Shown here piece after piece: positions 23,429-32,551 of a stretch of 64,000 nucleotides of DNA (within the stretch, counting starts at the first letter, position 1; each line of letters starts with the position of its first letter). The stretch lies in contig NZ_JAJLQX010000001.1 of NCBI RefSeq assembly GCF_021295095.1, positions 62,001 to 126,000 of the forward strand, read 5' to 3'. Below the pieces are notes generated by a model that made no database searches, was not told the origin of the DNA, and saw nothing but the letters and a program-made list of their open reading frames with translations. This stretch comes from Phocaeicola oris (GTDB lineage Bacteria; Bacteroidota; Bacteroidia; Bacteroidales; Bacteroidaceae). Made by a program: the position numbers and the translations under genes.

Positions 23429-24772
23429 TTATACTTTTCTCGAATCGAATGTGAATACATCCTGAACCTTATTATCTAAAATGTTATGGACTGTAATTTT
23501 CAATTTATTATCTGAAATCTCTCCTTCTACGATGGTGGGATATTCTTTTGTTCCTTTATCCATTTTAGGACCTCCGCCTACTATTTGAGCCCATTGACGA
23601 TTTTGTGTAGGAGCATCGTAACGGTAAAGATGTTGATGAGCAGTAATAATCAGTTGACAGCCTGCTTCTTGAAGTAAAGGAGTCCATAACTGCGCACATG
23701 TTCTCTGCCAAGAAGCATAATCCGGACTATAGTTGGGAGCTTTATCTGCCGGACGCAAATCTCCCGGATTAGCTGTAGGGTCAGGATCATAAAGCGGAAT
23801 ATGACAGATAGCAATCAGATAGGGCGCGGACATAATTTCCGGCTGCTTCAGCGCTTCGCGTAACCAAGGTTTTTGTGCTTCACGGTAAGCTTCACTACTG
23901 AACAAACCGGCAAACAATGGGTTTGTATCCAACTTATCCTCTGCAGTATCTAAACCGATTAGAGCTATATCGCCCATGCGAACGGCAAAGTTACGTCCCA
24001 AATCCCAGTCGCGTGATAGACGTTCTTCCGGCTGACGAAACATCCAAACACGTTCCATGTGCCGGTTTGCCAGACCACGAGAATCATGATTGCCACAGCA
24101 AAACAGATAAGGCGTTTCTGACGCATAATCTTTCCGATTGATTTCCGGTTTCAAGAAGATGCGTTTCTGTGCCTCGATAGTCTCTTCTGTATTGCAGGCA
24201 TCACCATTCCAAACAACACAACTCGGATTCAGCTCTGCCAACTTATCGGCTATTTTGGTGATAGCCGGCCACTGAACATGGGTATCATTGATGACGCAAA
24301 AATGCGCCTTGGCTTCTTTTCCGGCGGTAGTAAAATGATAAATACGGGGATCAATTTCTGTTCCAAGGATGTGCATATCGTAACCGCCCTTATAACAGAT
24401 GCGGTCGGCACCTATCTTATAATAATAGGTAGTGGCAGGTTTTAGTCCGGTTAAACGAATTTGCATCACTTTGTCATTCATATCCGTTACCCGATAGCCA
24501 CCACATTTGACTGTTTTACCGTCGCTCAAATCTGGTTTCTCGCCATAGGTGACAAAGCCATTAGCCATATCGGTTACACTAAATGCAACACCCATGCTGT
24601 TTTCAGCGTAATTTTGGAGCATGGGAGCAGAGTCAATTAATGATTCCTTCGCTGTCTTTGCGTCCAAAATGTCACCTGATTTTGATTGTCGAGTTTCCGC
24701 AAGGGATATAGCAGGAACCGTTGTTCCCACTGCCAGTATAGCAGAACTCTTAAGAAAGTCTCTTCTTTTCAT
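23429..24772 (-). CDS. exported metallophosphoesterase with purple-acid-phosphatase-like N-domain
   Basis: 447 residues. MKRRDFLKSSAILAVGTTVP resembles a twin-arginine signal. A fibronectin-like strand domain (about 60-135, GLKPATTYYYKIGA) precedes a calcineurin-type phosphoesterase core with NDTHVQW, WNGDACN, CCGNHDSRG, ICHIPLYD and TAHQHLYRYD as metal-binding motifs. The likely role is hydrolysis of phosphate esters outside the cytoplasm; the substrate is unknown. Monocistronic, ending at a shared terminator; a 22-bp repeat array lies upstream of its start. Confidence 0.85.
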   Translation of the reverse strand: MKRRDFLKSSAILAVGTTVPAISLAETRQSKSGDILDAKTAKESLIDSAPMLQNYAENSMGVAFSVTDMANGFVTYGEKPDLSDGKTVKCGGYRVTDMNDKVMQIRLTGLKPATTYYYKIGADRICYKGGYDMHILGTEIDPRIYHFTTAGKEAKAHFCVINDTHVQWPAITKIADKLAELNPSCVVWNGDACNTEETIEAQKRIFLKPEINRKDYASETPYLFCCGNHDSRGLANRHMERVWMFRQPEERLSRDWDLGRNFAVRMGDIALIGLDTAEDKLDTNPLFAGLFSSEAYREAQKPWLREALKQPEIMSAPYLIAICHIPLYDPDPTANPGDLRPADKAPNYSPDYASWQRTCAQLWTPLLQEAGCQLIITAHQHLYRYDAPTQNRQWAQIVGGGPKMDKGTKEYPTIVEGEISDNKLKITVHNILDNKVQDVFTFDSRKV

Positions 24773-24892
24773 AATATTTTTATAGGATGTGTATTATTGC
24801 CGTGCAAGTTACGATAATTTTATTTTTTCATCAAGCCGATGGAAAAGATTTATTTGATATTCCATGAATGTGAAATAAATACAGATAAAAAG

Positions 24893-25057
24893 TCATCAGA
24901 AGTTTATGCAAAGTGATGCGTATAATCTCATAAATTGATGCGTATGAGTTGATCGATTCATGCGTATCACTTTCCTCGTTCATGCGTATGAGTTGACCAA
25001 ATGATACGCATGAAATACCCAACTTATACGTATGAACGACAGGGTTGATAATAACAG
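24893..25057 (+). repeat. 22-bp phased near-palindrome array, locus 2
   Basis: Cores begin at 24914 (TGATGCGTATAA), 24936 (TGATGCGTATGA), 24958 (TCATGCGTATCA), 24980 (TCATGCGTATGA), 25002 (TGATACGCATGA) and 25024 (TTATACGTATGA), each 22 bp after the last. The marker unit TCATCAGAAG is at 24893 and a weak in-phase unit at 25046. It fills the spacer between the metallophosphoesterase start and the DUF1573 terminator; no gene is present in the 355-base gap. Confidence 0.85.
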
Positions 25058-25061
25058 ACAT

Positions 25062-25098
25062 TAAAAAAATAAAGGCGCATCGGAAAAGATGCGCCTTT
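25062..25098 (-). terminator. terminator of the DUF1573 gene
   Basis: AAAGGCGCATC (25071-25081) and GATGCGCCTTT (25088-25098) form an 11-bp stem. On the minus strand a run of seven T follows after one A. Confidence 0.9.
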
Positions 25099-25127
25099 TA
25101 TGCTTAAATTTTTAATAATGATTTACC

Positions 25128-25532
25128 TTACTCGCTCTTAGCAGCAGCTTCCATCGTTCCTTCAATGTACAAACGGGCCATCTCTTGTTTAGCGTTGGTA
25201 CGGATTGTAATTGATTTCTTGAAGTGTCCCGGAAACTTTCCTGCACCATTATAAGTTACTGTTATTTTTCCAGACTCGCCCGGCTTGATAGGAGCCTTTG
25301 GAAAGTCGGGAACAGTGCATCCGCAAGATGCAATAGCCTGATGAATAATCAATGGGGCATCTCCGGTATTTTTAAAATTGAATGTACAAGTTACTTTTGG
25401 ACTGCTTTCAGGAAAAGAGCCAAAGTCGTGTGTAGTTGTCTCGAAAGTAATTTCTGCTTGACCATTGTCTGTAGCAGCATATCCTGCAAAGACAAGCACC
25501 ATCATTAAGGTAGTCAATAAAATCTTTTTCAT
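25128..25532 (-). CDS. DUF1573 domain exported protein
   Basis: 134 residues from ATG 25532 (MKKILLTTLMMVLVFAGYAA, signal peptide), preceded by AGGAAGAAGAA. A longer frame to 25595 lacks these signals and would bury the signal peptide. The mature part is one DUF1573 beta-sandwich: TTHDFGSFPE, TFNFKNTGDAPLII, SCGCTVPDFPKAPIKPGESG, TVTYN. The SCGCT block is typical. It is likely periplasmic or surface; function unknown. RSH gene lies upstream on the same strand, 84 bases away. Confidence 0.88.
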   Translation of the reverse strand: MKKILLTTLMMVLVFAGYAATDNGQAEITFETTTHDFGSFPESSPKVTCTFNFKNTGDAPLIIHQAIASCGCTVPDFPKAPIKPGESGKITVTYNGAGKFPGHFKKSITIRTNAKQEMARLYIEGTMEAAAKSE

Positions 25533-25616
25533 TTCTTCTTCCTCACTTAAAATAATTTGTGGTAAAGGTAAAGAAATTTTTTTATTTATAGACAAGGTGT
25601 TAAAGGTATTTAACTA

Positions 25617-27824
25617 TTAACGGATAATTTGTTTCACTCCTTTTACTGTTTTCAACTTCTTAATGAGAGCTATTAGTTTCGAGGTTTCGTCAACCATGAT
25701 AGTGAGCATACCAGAGAATAGTCCATCATTAGAATCAATGCTGATGGAACGTAGCGTGATATCTTCTTCTTTATTGATAATGGAAGTGATGTTGGTAACG
25801 ATGCCAATATCATCCTGTCCGACAATGTGCAACGTGATAGGATATTTCTTCCCTATGCTTTTACCAGCCCAGCGAGCACGGACGATACGATAAGGAAAGC
25901 GTGCTTTCATCTCTTTGGCGTTTGGACAGTCTCGGCGATGTATTTTGATTCCTCCTTTCACTGTGACAAAACCAAACACGTCGTCGCCATAGATTGGATT
26001 GCAGCACTTGGCTAATTGAAAATCAATTCCTTTCAGATCGCGGTCAATAACCAGTATGTCATCCTTGTAGTTTTGCTCTTCATCTTGTTGCAGGTTATAT
26101 GTTTCGGCACTCACCGTTTGATAATTATCATTCGGTTCTGTCTTAACTCGCTGCATATCGGAAAATTTATCGCATACCTCGTTTACGTCGAGCTTATAAT
26201 CTGCAATATCCTGATAGAAGTCGGTTACATTCTTATAGCCTAATTTTTTGATGAGTCGCATCATAATAGTCTCGTCGTATGTAATCTTCCGATTTTTGAA
26301 ACGACGTTCCATTGTCTCTTTGGCGAACTCTATCTGAAGTGCCTGAATTTCTTTCAGTGCCTGTCGGATCTTTGTACGGGCTTTTGAGGTAGTAACGATA
26401 TTCAGCCAATCACGTTTAGGGCTTTGGGTATTCGATGTTATAATTTCTACCTGATCACCACTGAACAGCTGTTGGCGGATAGGAGCAACCTTTCCGTTTA
26501 CCTTTGCGCCTATGCAATGGCAACCAAGTTGCGAGTGAATAGTAAAAGCAAAATCGAGTACAGTAGCTCCTTTAGGCAGCTTGAATAAATCACCTTTTGG
26601 GGTGAATACAAACACCTCGTCTTCGTATAGTTCAAGCTTAAATTGACTAATTGCTTCGGTGTCAGAATCTGTACTCTCCAGTGTTTCGCGAATTGTTTTG
26701 AGCCATTCATCAATACCGTTTTCATTTTTTACTCCCTTATAGCGCCAATGAGCTGCCAGTCCACGCTCAGCTATAGCGTCCATCCGCTCGGTTCTGATTT
26801 GTACTTCCACCCATTTGCCTTGAGGTCCCATTACCGTAGTATGCAGCGATTCATAGCCATTGCTCTTTGGTACGGAAAGCCAATCGCGCAGACGGTTCGG
26901 ATTTGGTTTGTACATATCGGTGACAATGGAGTAGACTTGCCAACAGAGTTGTTTCTCTTTCTCAGGTGAAGCATCAAGAATAATACGAATAGCAAAAAGG
27001 TCGTACACCCCTTCGAAGGAACAGTTTTGCTTCTTCATTTTCTGATAAATGGAGTAGATAGACTTGGTACGTCCTTTCATGTGAAACTTCAATCCGGCTT
27101 CTTCCAGTTTCTTCTGAACCGGTTGGATAAATTCCGCGATATATTTGTCACGCGATGCTTTCGTTTGGTTTAGTTTGTCCTTAATAAAATAATATATTTC
27201 ATGTTCGGTGTATTTCAAGGAGAGGTCTTCAAGCTCTGATTTCAGTTTATATAATCCCAACTTATGAGCGATAGGGGCATAGAGGTATTCCGACTCTTGA
27301 GCTACTCGTGTACGTGCGTCAATTGGGTCGGTATCTTTAATTTGCCTCATCAGATTCACACGGTCGGCTATCATGATAAGAATAACTTGCATATCCTCGG
27401 CGAAAGAGAGAAGCAGATTACGAAAGTTTTCTGACTCAATAGTAGGATTCTTGGCGTAGAGGTCATTGATACGAACTAATCCGTATATAATCTTAGCCAC
27501 GTCGTCGCCGTATTCCGTCTTCACCATATCAAGAGTATAAGCATTGTTGCGTATAGCATGATGGAGCATGATACTCAAAATGGAAGCACGTTTCATTCCT
27601 ATCTCATTGGTTACTATCAGCGCGGTCTGCAAATCACGAATAACCGGATTCATACCAAACACATTACGTGGTAAATTACCTTGTATAATAGCATTGGTAA
27701 GGTGTTTCTTTAGTTTTCGGTAATCATTTCTTTGCAGCGTATCTCTTGTAGACCATGATAATTGCTTGTATAATACAAACAATTTCTGATACTCTTCAGA
27801 TGTAAAGAAATTCGTTTCTTCCAT
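25617..27824 (-). CDS. RelA/SpoT-family (p)ppGpp synthetase with degenerate hydrolase domain
   Basis: 735 residues. The N-terminal HD-like domain (about 45-200) has LHHAIRNN at 87-94 where active hydrolases have LHDxxED, so key metal ligands are missing; ADRVNLMR is kept at 153-160. The synthetase domain (about 245-375) has GRTKSIYSIYQKM, FAIRIIL, RLRDWLSVPKSNGYESLHT and AHWRYKG. RLRD corresponds to the RxKD signature position of bifunctional enzymes rather than ExDD of RelA. A TGS domain (about 395-455) and C-terminal ACT domain (about 660-735) follow. It probably makes but does not hydrolyse ppGpp, acting at stalled ribosomes. Monocistronic. Confidence 0.88.
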   Translation of the reverse strand: MEETNFFTSEEYQKLFVLYKQLSWSTRDTLQRNDYRKLKKHLTNAIIQGNLPRNVFGMNPVIRDLQTALIVTNEIGMKRASILSIMLHHAIRNNAYTLDMVKTEYGDDVAKIIYGLVRINDLYAKNPTIESENFRNLLLSFAEDMQVILIMIADRVNLMRQIKDTDPIDARTRVAQESEYLYAPIAHKLGLYKLKSELEDLSLKYTEHEIYYFIKDKLNQTKASRDKYIAEFIQPVQKKLEEAGLKFHMKGRTKSIYSIYQKMKKQNCSFEGVYDLFAIRIILDASPEKEKQLCWQVYSIVTDMYKPNPNRLRDWLSVPKSNGYESLHTTVMGPQGKWVEVQIRTERMDAIAERGLAAHWRYKGVKNENGIDEWLKTIRETLESTDSDTEAISQFKLELYEDEVFVFTPKGDLFKLPKGATVLDFAFTIHSQLGCHCIGAKVNGKVAPIRQQLFSGDQVEIITSNTQSPKRDWLNIVTTSKARTKIRQALKEIQALQIEFAKETMERRFKNRKITYDETIMMRLIKKLGYKNVTDFYQDIADYKLDVNEVCDKFSDMQRVKTEPNDNYQTVSAETYNLQQDEEQNYKDDILVIDRDLKGIDFQLAKCCNPIYGDDVFGFVTVKGGIKIHRRDCPNAKEMKARFPYRIVRARWAGKSIGKKYPITLHIVGQDDIGIVTNITSIINKEEDITLRSISIDSNDGLFSGMLTIMVDETSKLIALIKKLKTVKGVKQIIR

Positions 27825-27897
27825 AATTAAATCTCATATCTCCTTGTAAAGGTAATTAATTCTTTCATTGTTTTCCTTATTCTAATGAAAAATTTAG

Positions 27898-27905
27898 TAA
27901 TTTTG
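27898..27905 (+). promoter_or_regulatory. -7 promoter element for the DUF4301 gene
   Basis: TAATTTTG (TAnnTTTG), 58 bases before the ATG at 27964. Confidence 0.5.
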
Positions 27906-27963
27906 AAGAATAAAGCCCTTTAGCGAGGAATACAGTTGAAAATAATAATCAATATATACATAT

Positions 27964-29484
27964 ATGTTAACACAAGAAGATAAAGTCTTACTGGGAAAGA
28001 AAGGTATTACGGAACAGCAGATGCAAGAGGAATTGGCCTATTTTGAGAGTGGTTTTCCGTATTTGAAACTTGAAGCAGCAGCTTCTATAGAGCGTGGAAT
28101 ACTCGTTCCTGAAGAGAAGGCTGTAGAGGAATATTTGAATGCTTGGAATACGTATAAGCAAGCTGATAAGAAGATAATGAAGTTTGTTCCGGCTTCCGGA
28201 GCTGCCAGTCGAATGTTCAAAAATATGTTTGCATTCATGGATGCTGATTATAATGATCCTCATACCGATTTTGAAAAAGATTTCTTCGCTCATATTCACT
28301 GCTTTGCATTTTATGAAGACCTGAATAAGGTTTGTATAAAGAACGAAGGAAAGGATGTTGATACGTTGATAAGTGAGAAGAACTATAAAGCTGTAGTGGC
28401 CGACATGCTTCAGGAAAAAGGTTTGAATTACGGTAACTTACCCAAAGGCTTACTGAAGTTCCATAACTACGAGAAAGGTTCCCGCACTGCAATGGAAGAA
28501 CATCTGGTGGAAGGTGCGCTCTATACAGCCGGAACGAATAGGGAGGTGAATATTCACTTTACTGTCTCTTCGGAACATGTGAAGCTTTTTACCGAATTGG
28601 TAAAGGAAAAGGCTCCGATATATGCTGCTATGTTTGATGTGAACTATAACATTTCTTTTTCTATTCAGAAACCGAGTACGGATACTATTGCTGTAGATAT
28701 GGAGAATAAACCCTTCCGTGTGGATGGGAAACTGTTTTTCCGTCCGGGAGGTCATGGATCGCTTATTGAAAATCTGAATGACTTAGACGCGGATATCGTG
28801 TTTATTAAGAATGTAGACAATGTAGTACCTGATAAATTAAAAGATGACACTGTAAAATATAAGAACCTTATTGCCGGTGTATTGGTCAGCTATCAGCAGA
28901 AAGCTTTTAAATACCTGAATATATTAGAGACGGGTAAGTACACGCATGACCTGTTGGCAGAGATGGCTCACTTTCTGCAGCATGATTTATGCTGTCGTAA
29001 ACCGGATATTAAAACATTGGAAGATACAGAATTGGCCATATATTTATATAAAAAGTTGAATCGTCCTATGCGAGTATGCGGCATGGTGAAAAATGTAGGA
29101 GAGCCCGGAGGAGGTCCGTTCTTGGCTTATAATCCGGATGGAACCATTTCTTTGCAAATTTTAGAAAGCTCACAGATAGAAATGAATGATGTGGAGAAGA
29201 AATCTATGTTTCAGAAAGGTACTCACTTCAATCCGGTCGATTTGGTCTGTGGTATTAAGGATTACAAAGGCAATGCATTCAATTTGTTACAATATGTGGA
29301 TAAATCGACGGGATTTATCTCTCAGAAGTCGAAGGATGGCAGGGATCTGAAAGCATTAGAGCATCCGGGACTTTGGAACGGTTCTATGAGCGATTGGAAT
29401 ACCATTTTTGTAGAAGTTCCATTGAATACCTTCAATCCGGTTAAGACAGTGAATGATTTGTTACATCCTCAACATCAAGGATAA
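27964..29484 (+). CDS. DUF4301 family protein
   Basis: A 506-residue cytosolic-looking protein with no signal or membrane segment. It belongs to DUF4301, a Bacteroidetes family of unknown function. Visible features: FVPASGAASRMFKNMFAF near 75-92, a block like a nucleotide-sugar or phosphate-binding loop; FRPGGHGSLIENLN near 261-274, reminiscent of nucleotidyltransferases; and GEPGGGPFLAYNPDG near 379. A nucleotidyltransferase-like fold is an inference from these Gly-rich motifs. Divergent from the RSH gene. Confidence 0.75.
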   Translation: MLTQEDKVLLGKKGITEQQMQEELAYFESGFPYLKLEAAASIERGILVPEEKAVEEYLNAWNTYKQADKKIMKFVPASGAASRMFKNMFAFMDADYNDPHTDFEKDFFAHIHCFAFYEDLNKVCIKNEGKDVDTLISEKNYKAVVADMLQEKGLNYGNLPKGLLKFHNYEKGSRTAMEEHLVEGALYTAGTNREVNIHFTVSSEHVKLFTELVKEKAPIYAAMFDVNYNISFSIQKPSTDTIAVDMENKPFRVDGKLFFRPGGHGSLIENLNDLDADIVFIKNVDNVVPDKLKDDTVKYKNLIAGVLVSYQQKAFKYLNILETGKYTHDLLAEMAHFLQHDLCCRKPDIKTLEDTELAIYLYKKLNRPMRVCGMVKNVGEPGGGPFLAYNPDGTISLQILESSQIEMNDVEKKSMFQKGTHFNPVDLVCGIKDYKGNAFNLLQYVDKSTGFISQKSKDGRDLKALEHPGLWNGSMSDWNTIFVEVPLNTFNPVKTVNDLLHPQHQG

Positions 29485-29550
29485 AAGTGGTAGGATAACG
29501 GAATTTTTAAGTTATCGGACAGCAATGGTATCAATCAATTAGGGTGTATG

Positions 29551-29628
29551 TCATAAAGAAAATACTCAAAGGCGATGTGTATGAATCGATTGACTCGTAC
29601 GCATCACCTTTTTACTATCTATTTATGG
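29551..29628 (+). repeat. 22-bp phased near-palindrome array, locus 3 (short)
   Basis: Units at 29551 (TCATAAAGAA, the marker type), 29573 (CGATGTGTATGA), 29595 (TCGTACGCATCA) and a weak unit at 29617, each 22 bp apart. A CACCTTTTT right end follows, as at other loci. It lies in the 202-base convergent spacer between the DUF4301 and metallophosphoesterase genes. Shorter and more diverged than the other arrays. Confidence 0.65.
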
Positions 29629-29686
29629 TATATTAAATCCAACTGATTAAATAGGATACTCCAATATACCGCCTATTTAATTAAAT

Positions 29687-30784
29687 TTATGGTTCTATCA
29701 CCATATCAAATTGACAACATTTATCTGTCCGGTGTGCAAGATGTTTTGTAACAGGAGAGATGCCAAAGAGTGCCGAATAAGTACTCGCTTTAATAGTCTT
29801 CCCATCAGGCATAAACTCCAGTAAGCGAAGCCAGCCATCGCCACCATTACCTTCCCATCCACCACCAAGGCACTGAATATTGAACATCATTTGGTGAACT
29901 GTTTTTCCATCTGAGTTCTTGTCACAACGATAGGCATTATTGGCTGCATGGTCTTCGTCGCTTCCCGCAACTTCTGCAGGATGTCCGGTATGTCCGCAAA
30001 TAGCCAAGCGAATATTTTTGCATGGATAAAGCAGTTTCTCCCAAATTTGTTTCCCCCAATTGTGTGGAGTAAGTTTATAGTTTTCATTGTCGGTATATTC
30101 TGCCGATGTCTCTCGCAGCAGAGAGTGAGTCAGGAAGATAACTTTGTGGTTTTTATATTTCTCACTGTCGCAGAGGTTCTTTGCCCAAGCGAGTACAGTA
30201 TCGCGTGGAGCAAACTCACTGCATATAACCAGAAGGTCTCCCCAGTTCTTCTCTTTAAATTCCCAAGCAGAGTTCTCTAATGACATGGTCCCTGTACGGT
30301 TAGGAATGGCGGCGACCAAGTGTTCGGAAGTCTTGCTGTTACGCTCTGCCGTGTAATATTCCGGATAATGAGTAAATCCTTCATCACCACGCACATAACC
30401 GTATTCATGATTTCCTCCTGCAATGATGTATGGAACTTTGTTATCCAATCGTTTTAAACAATGCGATGACCATTCCCACATCTGTTTGCTGGTCTGGTTT
30501 AACATATTGCGGTTCATCACTATCTGCTCGTTTTGCTCTATTAAATCACCGGTAAACAATACGGCTTTTATGTTTAAATTCTTAACATTATCAGCTATCC
30601 AGCAAGTACTTAACTCGTATAGCGGTTGGTTGATATCGTATTTGGTATATCCTTGTGGATCGCCGAATACTATCATAGTAAAAGAATTCGGATTATTCAA
30701 ATGTTGTTGGTCAGCGCGTTTCTGAGCCATACCTGAAAGTTCGCCTAAGCAGAAAGCAAGGCATAATAGAAGTTTTATTTTCAT
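29687..30784 (-). CDS. exported metallophosphoesterase
   Basis: 365 residues. Signal peptide MKIKLLLCLAFCLGELSGMA. The calcineurin-like core has VFGDPQGYTKYD, LFTGDLIEQ, AGGNHEYGY, LTHSLLRE and ICGHTGHPAE. GNHE replaces the usual GNHD, and GDPQ the usual DxH. It is probably periplasmic; the substrate is unknown. Sequence is unlike the other metallophosphoesterase at 23.4 kb apart from the metal motifs. No clear promoter element recognised in the 239-base divergent spacer to nhaC. Confidence 0.82.
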   Translation of the reverse strand: MKIKLLLCLAFCLGELSGMAQKRADQQHLNNPNSFTMIVFGDPQGYTKYDINQPLYELSTCWIADNVKNLNIKAVLFTGDLIEQNEQIVMNRNMLNQTSKQMWEWSSHCLKRLDNKVPYIIAGGNHEYGYVRGDEGFTHYPEYYTAERNSKTSEHLVAAIPNRTGTMSLENSAWEFKEKNWGDLLVICSEFAPRDTVLAWAKNLCDSEKYKNHKVIFLTHSLLRETSAEYTDNENYKLTPHNWGKQIWEKLLYPCKNIRLAICGHTGHPAEVAGSDEDHAANNAYRCDKNSDGKTVHQMMFNIQCLGGGWEGNGGDGWLRLLEFMPDGKTIKASTYSALFGISPVTKHLAHRTDKCCQFDMVIEP

Positions 30785-31023
30785 GATGTATGATTTTTAA
30801 TGGTTCTACAAAATAAATGAATAATTCCGATGGTTAAAAGTATTAGAAGGAAAAGATGATAATGTTTCATCCAAAAACAATTTTAAAGAAGATTTTTTGC
30901 CTCGAAAATGTATATCAAATAGTTTGTTTAAATGAAAGTTCATATATTTATTGTAATAAAAATATGTCTTTTTAGGCTTAATCAATTAGCTTTAAAAGAA
31001 AAAGCGTAACTTTACGGCAGAAA

Positions 31024-32490
31024 ATGAAATACATGCCACATTTTAAAACGAAAGTATTTTTATCATTGCTTCCTGTCATCTTTTTGATAGGACTTTTGGC
31101 AATTATCATCCAAGTATATGGTTCTGACTCGTTATCGGGAGGCAGTCAAATCGTGCTTATGCTGGCTACGGCTGTTTGCGCAATAATTTCCATTACTTAT
31201 TTCCATATTCTATGGAAAGATCTTCAGGAAGAAATAAACCGATCCATAGGAAATATTGGAACGGCTATTGTCATCTTGCTGCTGATAGGTATGCTGTCCG
31301 GAGCATGGACAGTGAGCGGAGTTGTTCCTACTTTTTTAATATATTATGGTATGCAGATTATCAGTCCGAAAGTGTTCTTAATATCAACTTGTATAATCTG
31401 TGGGATAGTTTCGCTGATGGTAGGAAGCTCGTGGACAACGGTCGCGACTATTGGCATTGCTTTAATGGGCATTGGGAAAGCATTGGGATTTAGCGATGGT
31501 TGGATAGCCGGAGCAATTATATCCGGAGCTTATTTCGGCGATAAGATGTCTCCACTTTCCGATACTACGGTATTAGCTTCTTCTATGGTGGGTACTCCGC
31601 TATTTGTACATATCCGTTATATGATTATTACGGTGGTGCCTTCTATAGCTATTGCACTGATTGTTTATCTGGTAGCCGGATTCTTGGTTACTTCTCCCGG
31701 CGCTGTTGATATAAATGGATATACGACTGCCTTAGCATCAAAGTATAATATGTCGTTATGGTTACTACTTGTTCCGCTTTTTACCGGAGTGATGATTTAT
31801 AAACGTCTTCCTGCTATTGTTGTGCTTTTTGTTTTTTCGGTTATTGCGATTGTTTTCGCTTTGATATTTCAACCGCATATTCTTGTTGAGATAGAGGGTG
31901 GACAGGAGCCGTCAGCATTAGTTCTTTTGAAAGCTTGTTTACGAAGTTTTTATGGATCTACTTCCGTTAGTACTGGTAATCCGGAAGTTGACGGACTACT
32001 TGCTTCACGTGGTATGGCCGGCATGTTAAATACTATTTGGCTGATTCTTTGTGCCATGTGTTTTGGAGGAGCAATGAAAGCGAGTGGAATGTTGACAAAT
32101 ATAGTCAGTCTGATTACGTGCTTTACTCGTACTCGTTTCGGACTGGTATCTTCTACCGTTGTTTCCGGTATATTTCTTAATACGACAGTTTCCGATCAGT
32201 ATCTTTCCATTATGCTTTCTTCCAGTATGTTTAAAGGTATTTATGAAAAAGAAAGGTATGAGCCACGACTACTCAGCAGGAGTATAGAAGATTCATGTAC
32301 GGTTACCTCTGTATTGGTTCCTTGGAACACGTGTGGCATGACTCAGTCGACTGTGTTGAATGTTCCAACCTTTGTCTATTTCCCGTATTGTATCTTTAAT
32401 ATAATCAGCCCTTTAATGAGTATAATTATCTCTATTTCCGGTTATAAGATTTATCGATATCTACAACAGAGAGCAGGATACAAGAAATAA
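31024..32490 (+). CDS. nhaC: Na+/H+ antiporter of the NhaC family
   Basis: A 488-residue inner-membrane transporter with about 11-12 hydrophobic helices. NhaC-type motifs include VGSSWTTVATIGIALMGIG, GAIISGAYFGDKMSPLSDTT and WNTCGMTQS. It exchanges Na+ for H+ (some family members carry malate/lactate, so the substrate is not certain). The start may be ATG 31033 (MPHFKTKVF) instead. A TAACTTTA element at 31007-31014 would place transcription start only a few bases before either ATG. Ends at a clear terminator. Confidence 0.88.
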   Translation: MKYMPHFKTKVFLSLLPVIFLIGLLAIIIQVYGSDSLSGGSQIVLMLATAVCAIISITYFHILWKDLQEEINRSIGNIGTAIVILLLIGMLSGAWTVSGVVPTFLIYYGMQIISPKVFLISTCIICGIVSLMVGSSWTTVATIGIALMGIGKALGFSDGWIAGAIISGAYFGDKMSPLSDTTVLASSMVGTPLFVHIRYMIITVVPSIAIALIVYLVAGFLVTSPGAVDINGYTTALASKYNMSLWLLLVPLFTGVMIYKRLPAIVVLFVFSVIAIVFALIFQPHILVEIEGGQEPSALVLLKACLRSFYGSTSVSTGNPEVDGLLASRGMAGMLNTIWLILCAMCFGGAMKASGMLTNIVSLITCFTRTRFGLVSSTVVSGIFLNTTVSDQYLSIMLSSSMFKGIYEKERYEPRLLSRSIEDSCTVTSVLVPWNTCGMTQSTVLNVPTFVYFPYCIFNIISPLMSIIISISGYKIYRYLQQRAGYKK

Positions 32491-32497
32491 ATCTATT

Positions 32498-32535
32498 AAA
32501 GGGTTAGAATGTGAAATTACTTTCTAACCCTTTTT
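32498..32535. terminator. terminator between nhaC and the CobW-type GTPase gene
   Basis: AAAGGGTTAGAA pairs with TTTCTAACCCTTT, followed by a T-run on the plus strand. Convergent genes, so it may serve both. Confidence 0.85.
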
Positions 32536-32551
32536 ATGAATAAAGATCGGA

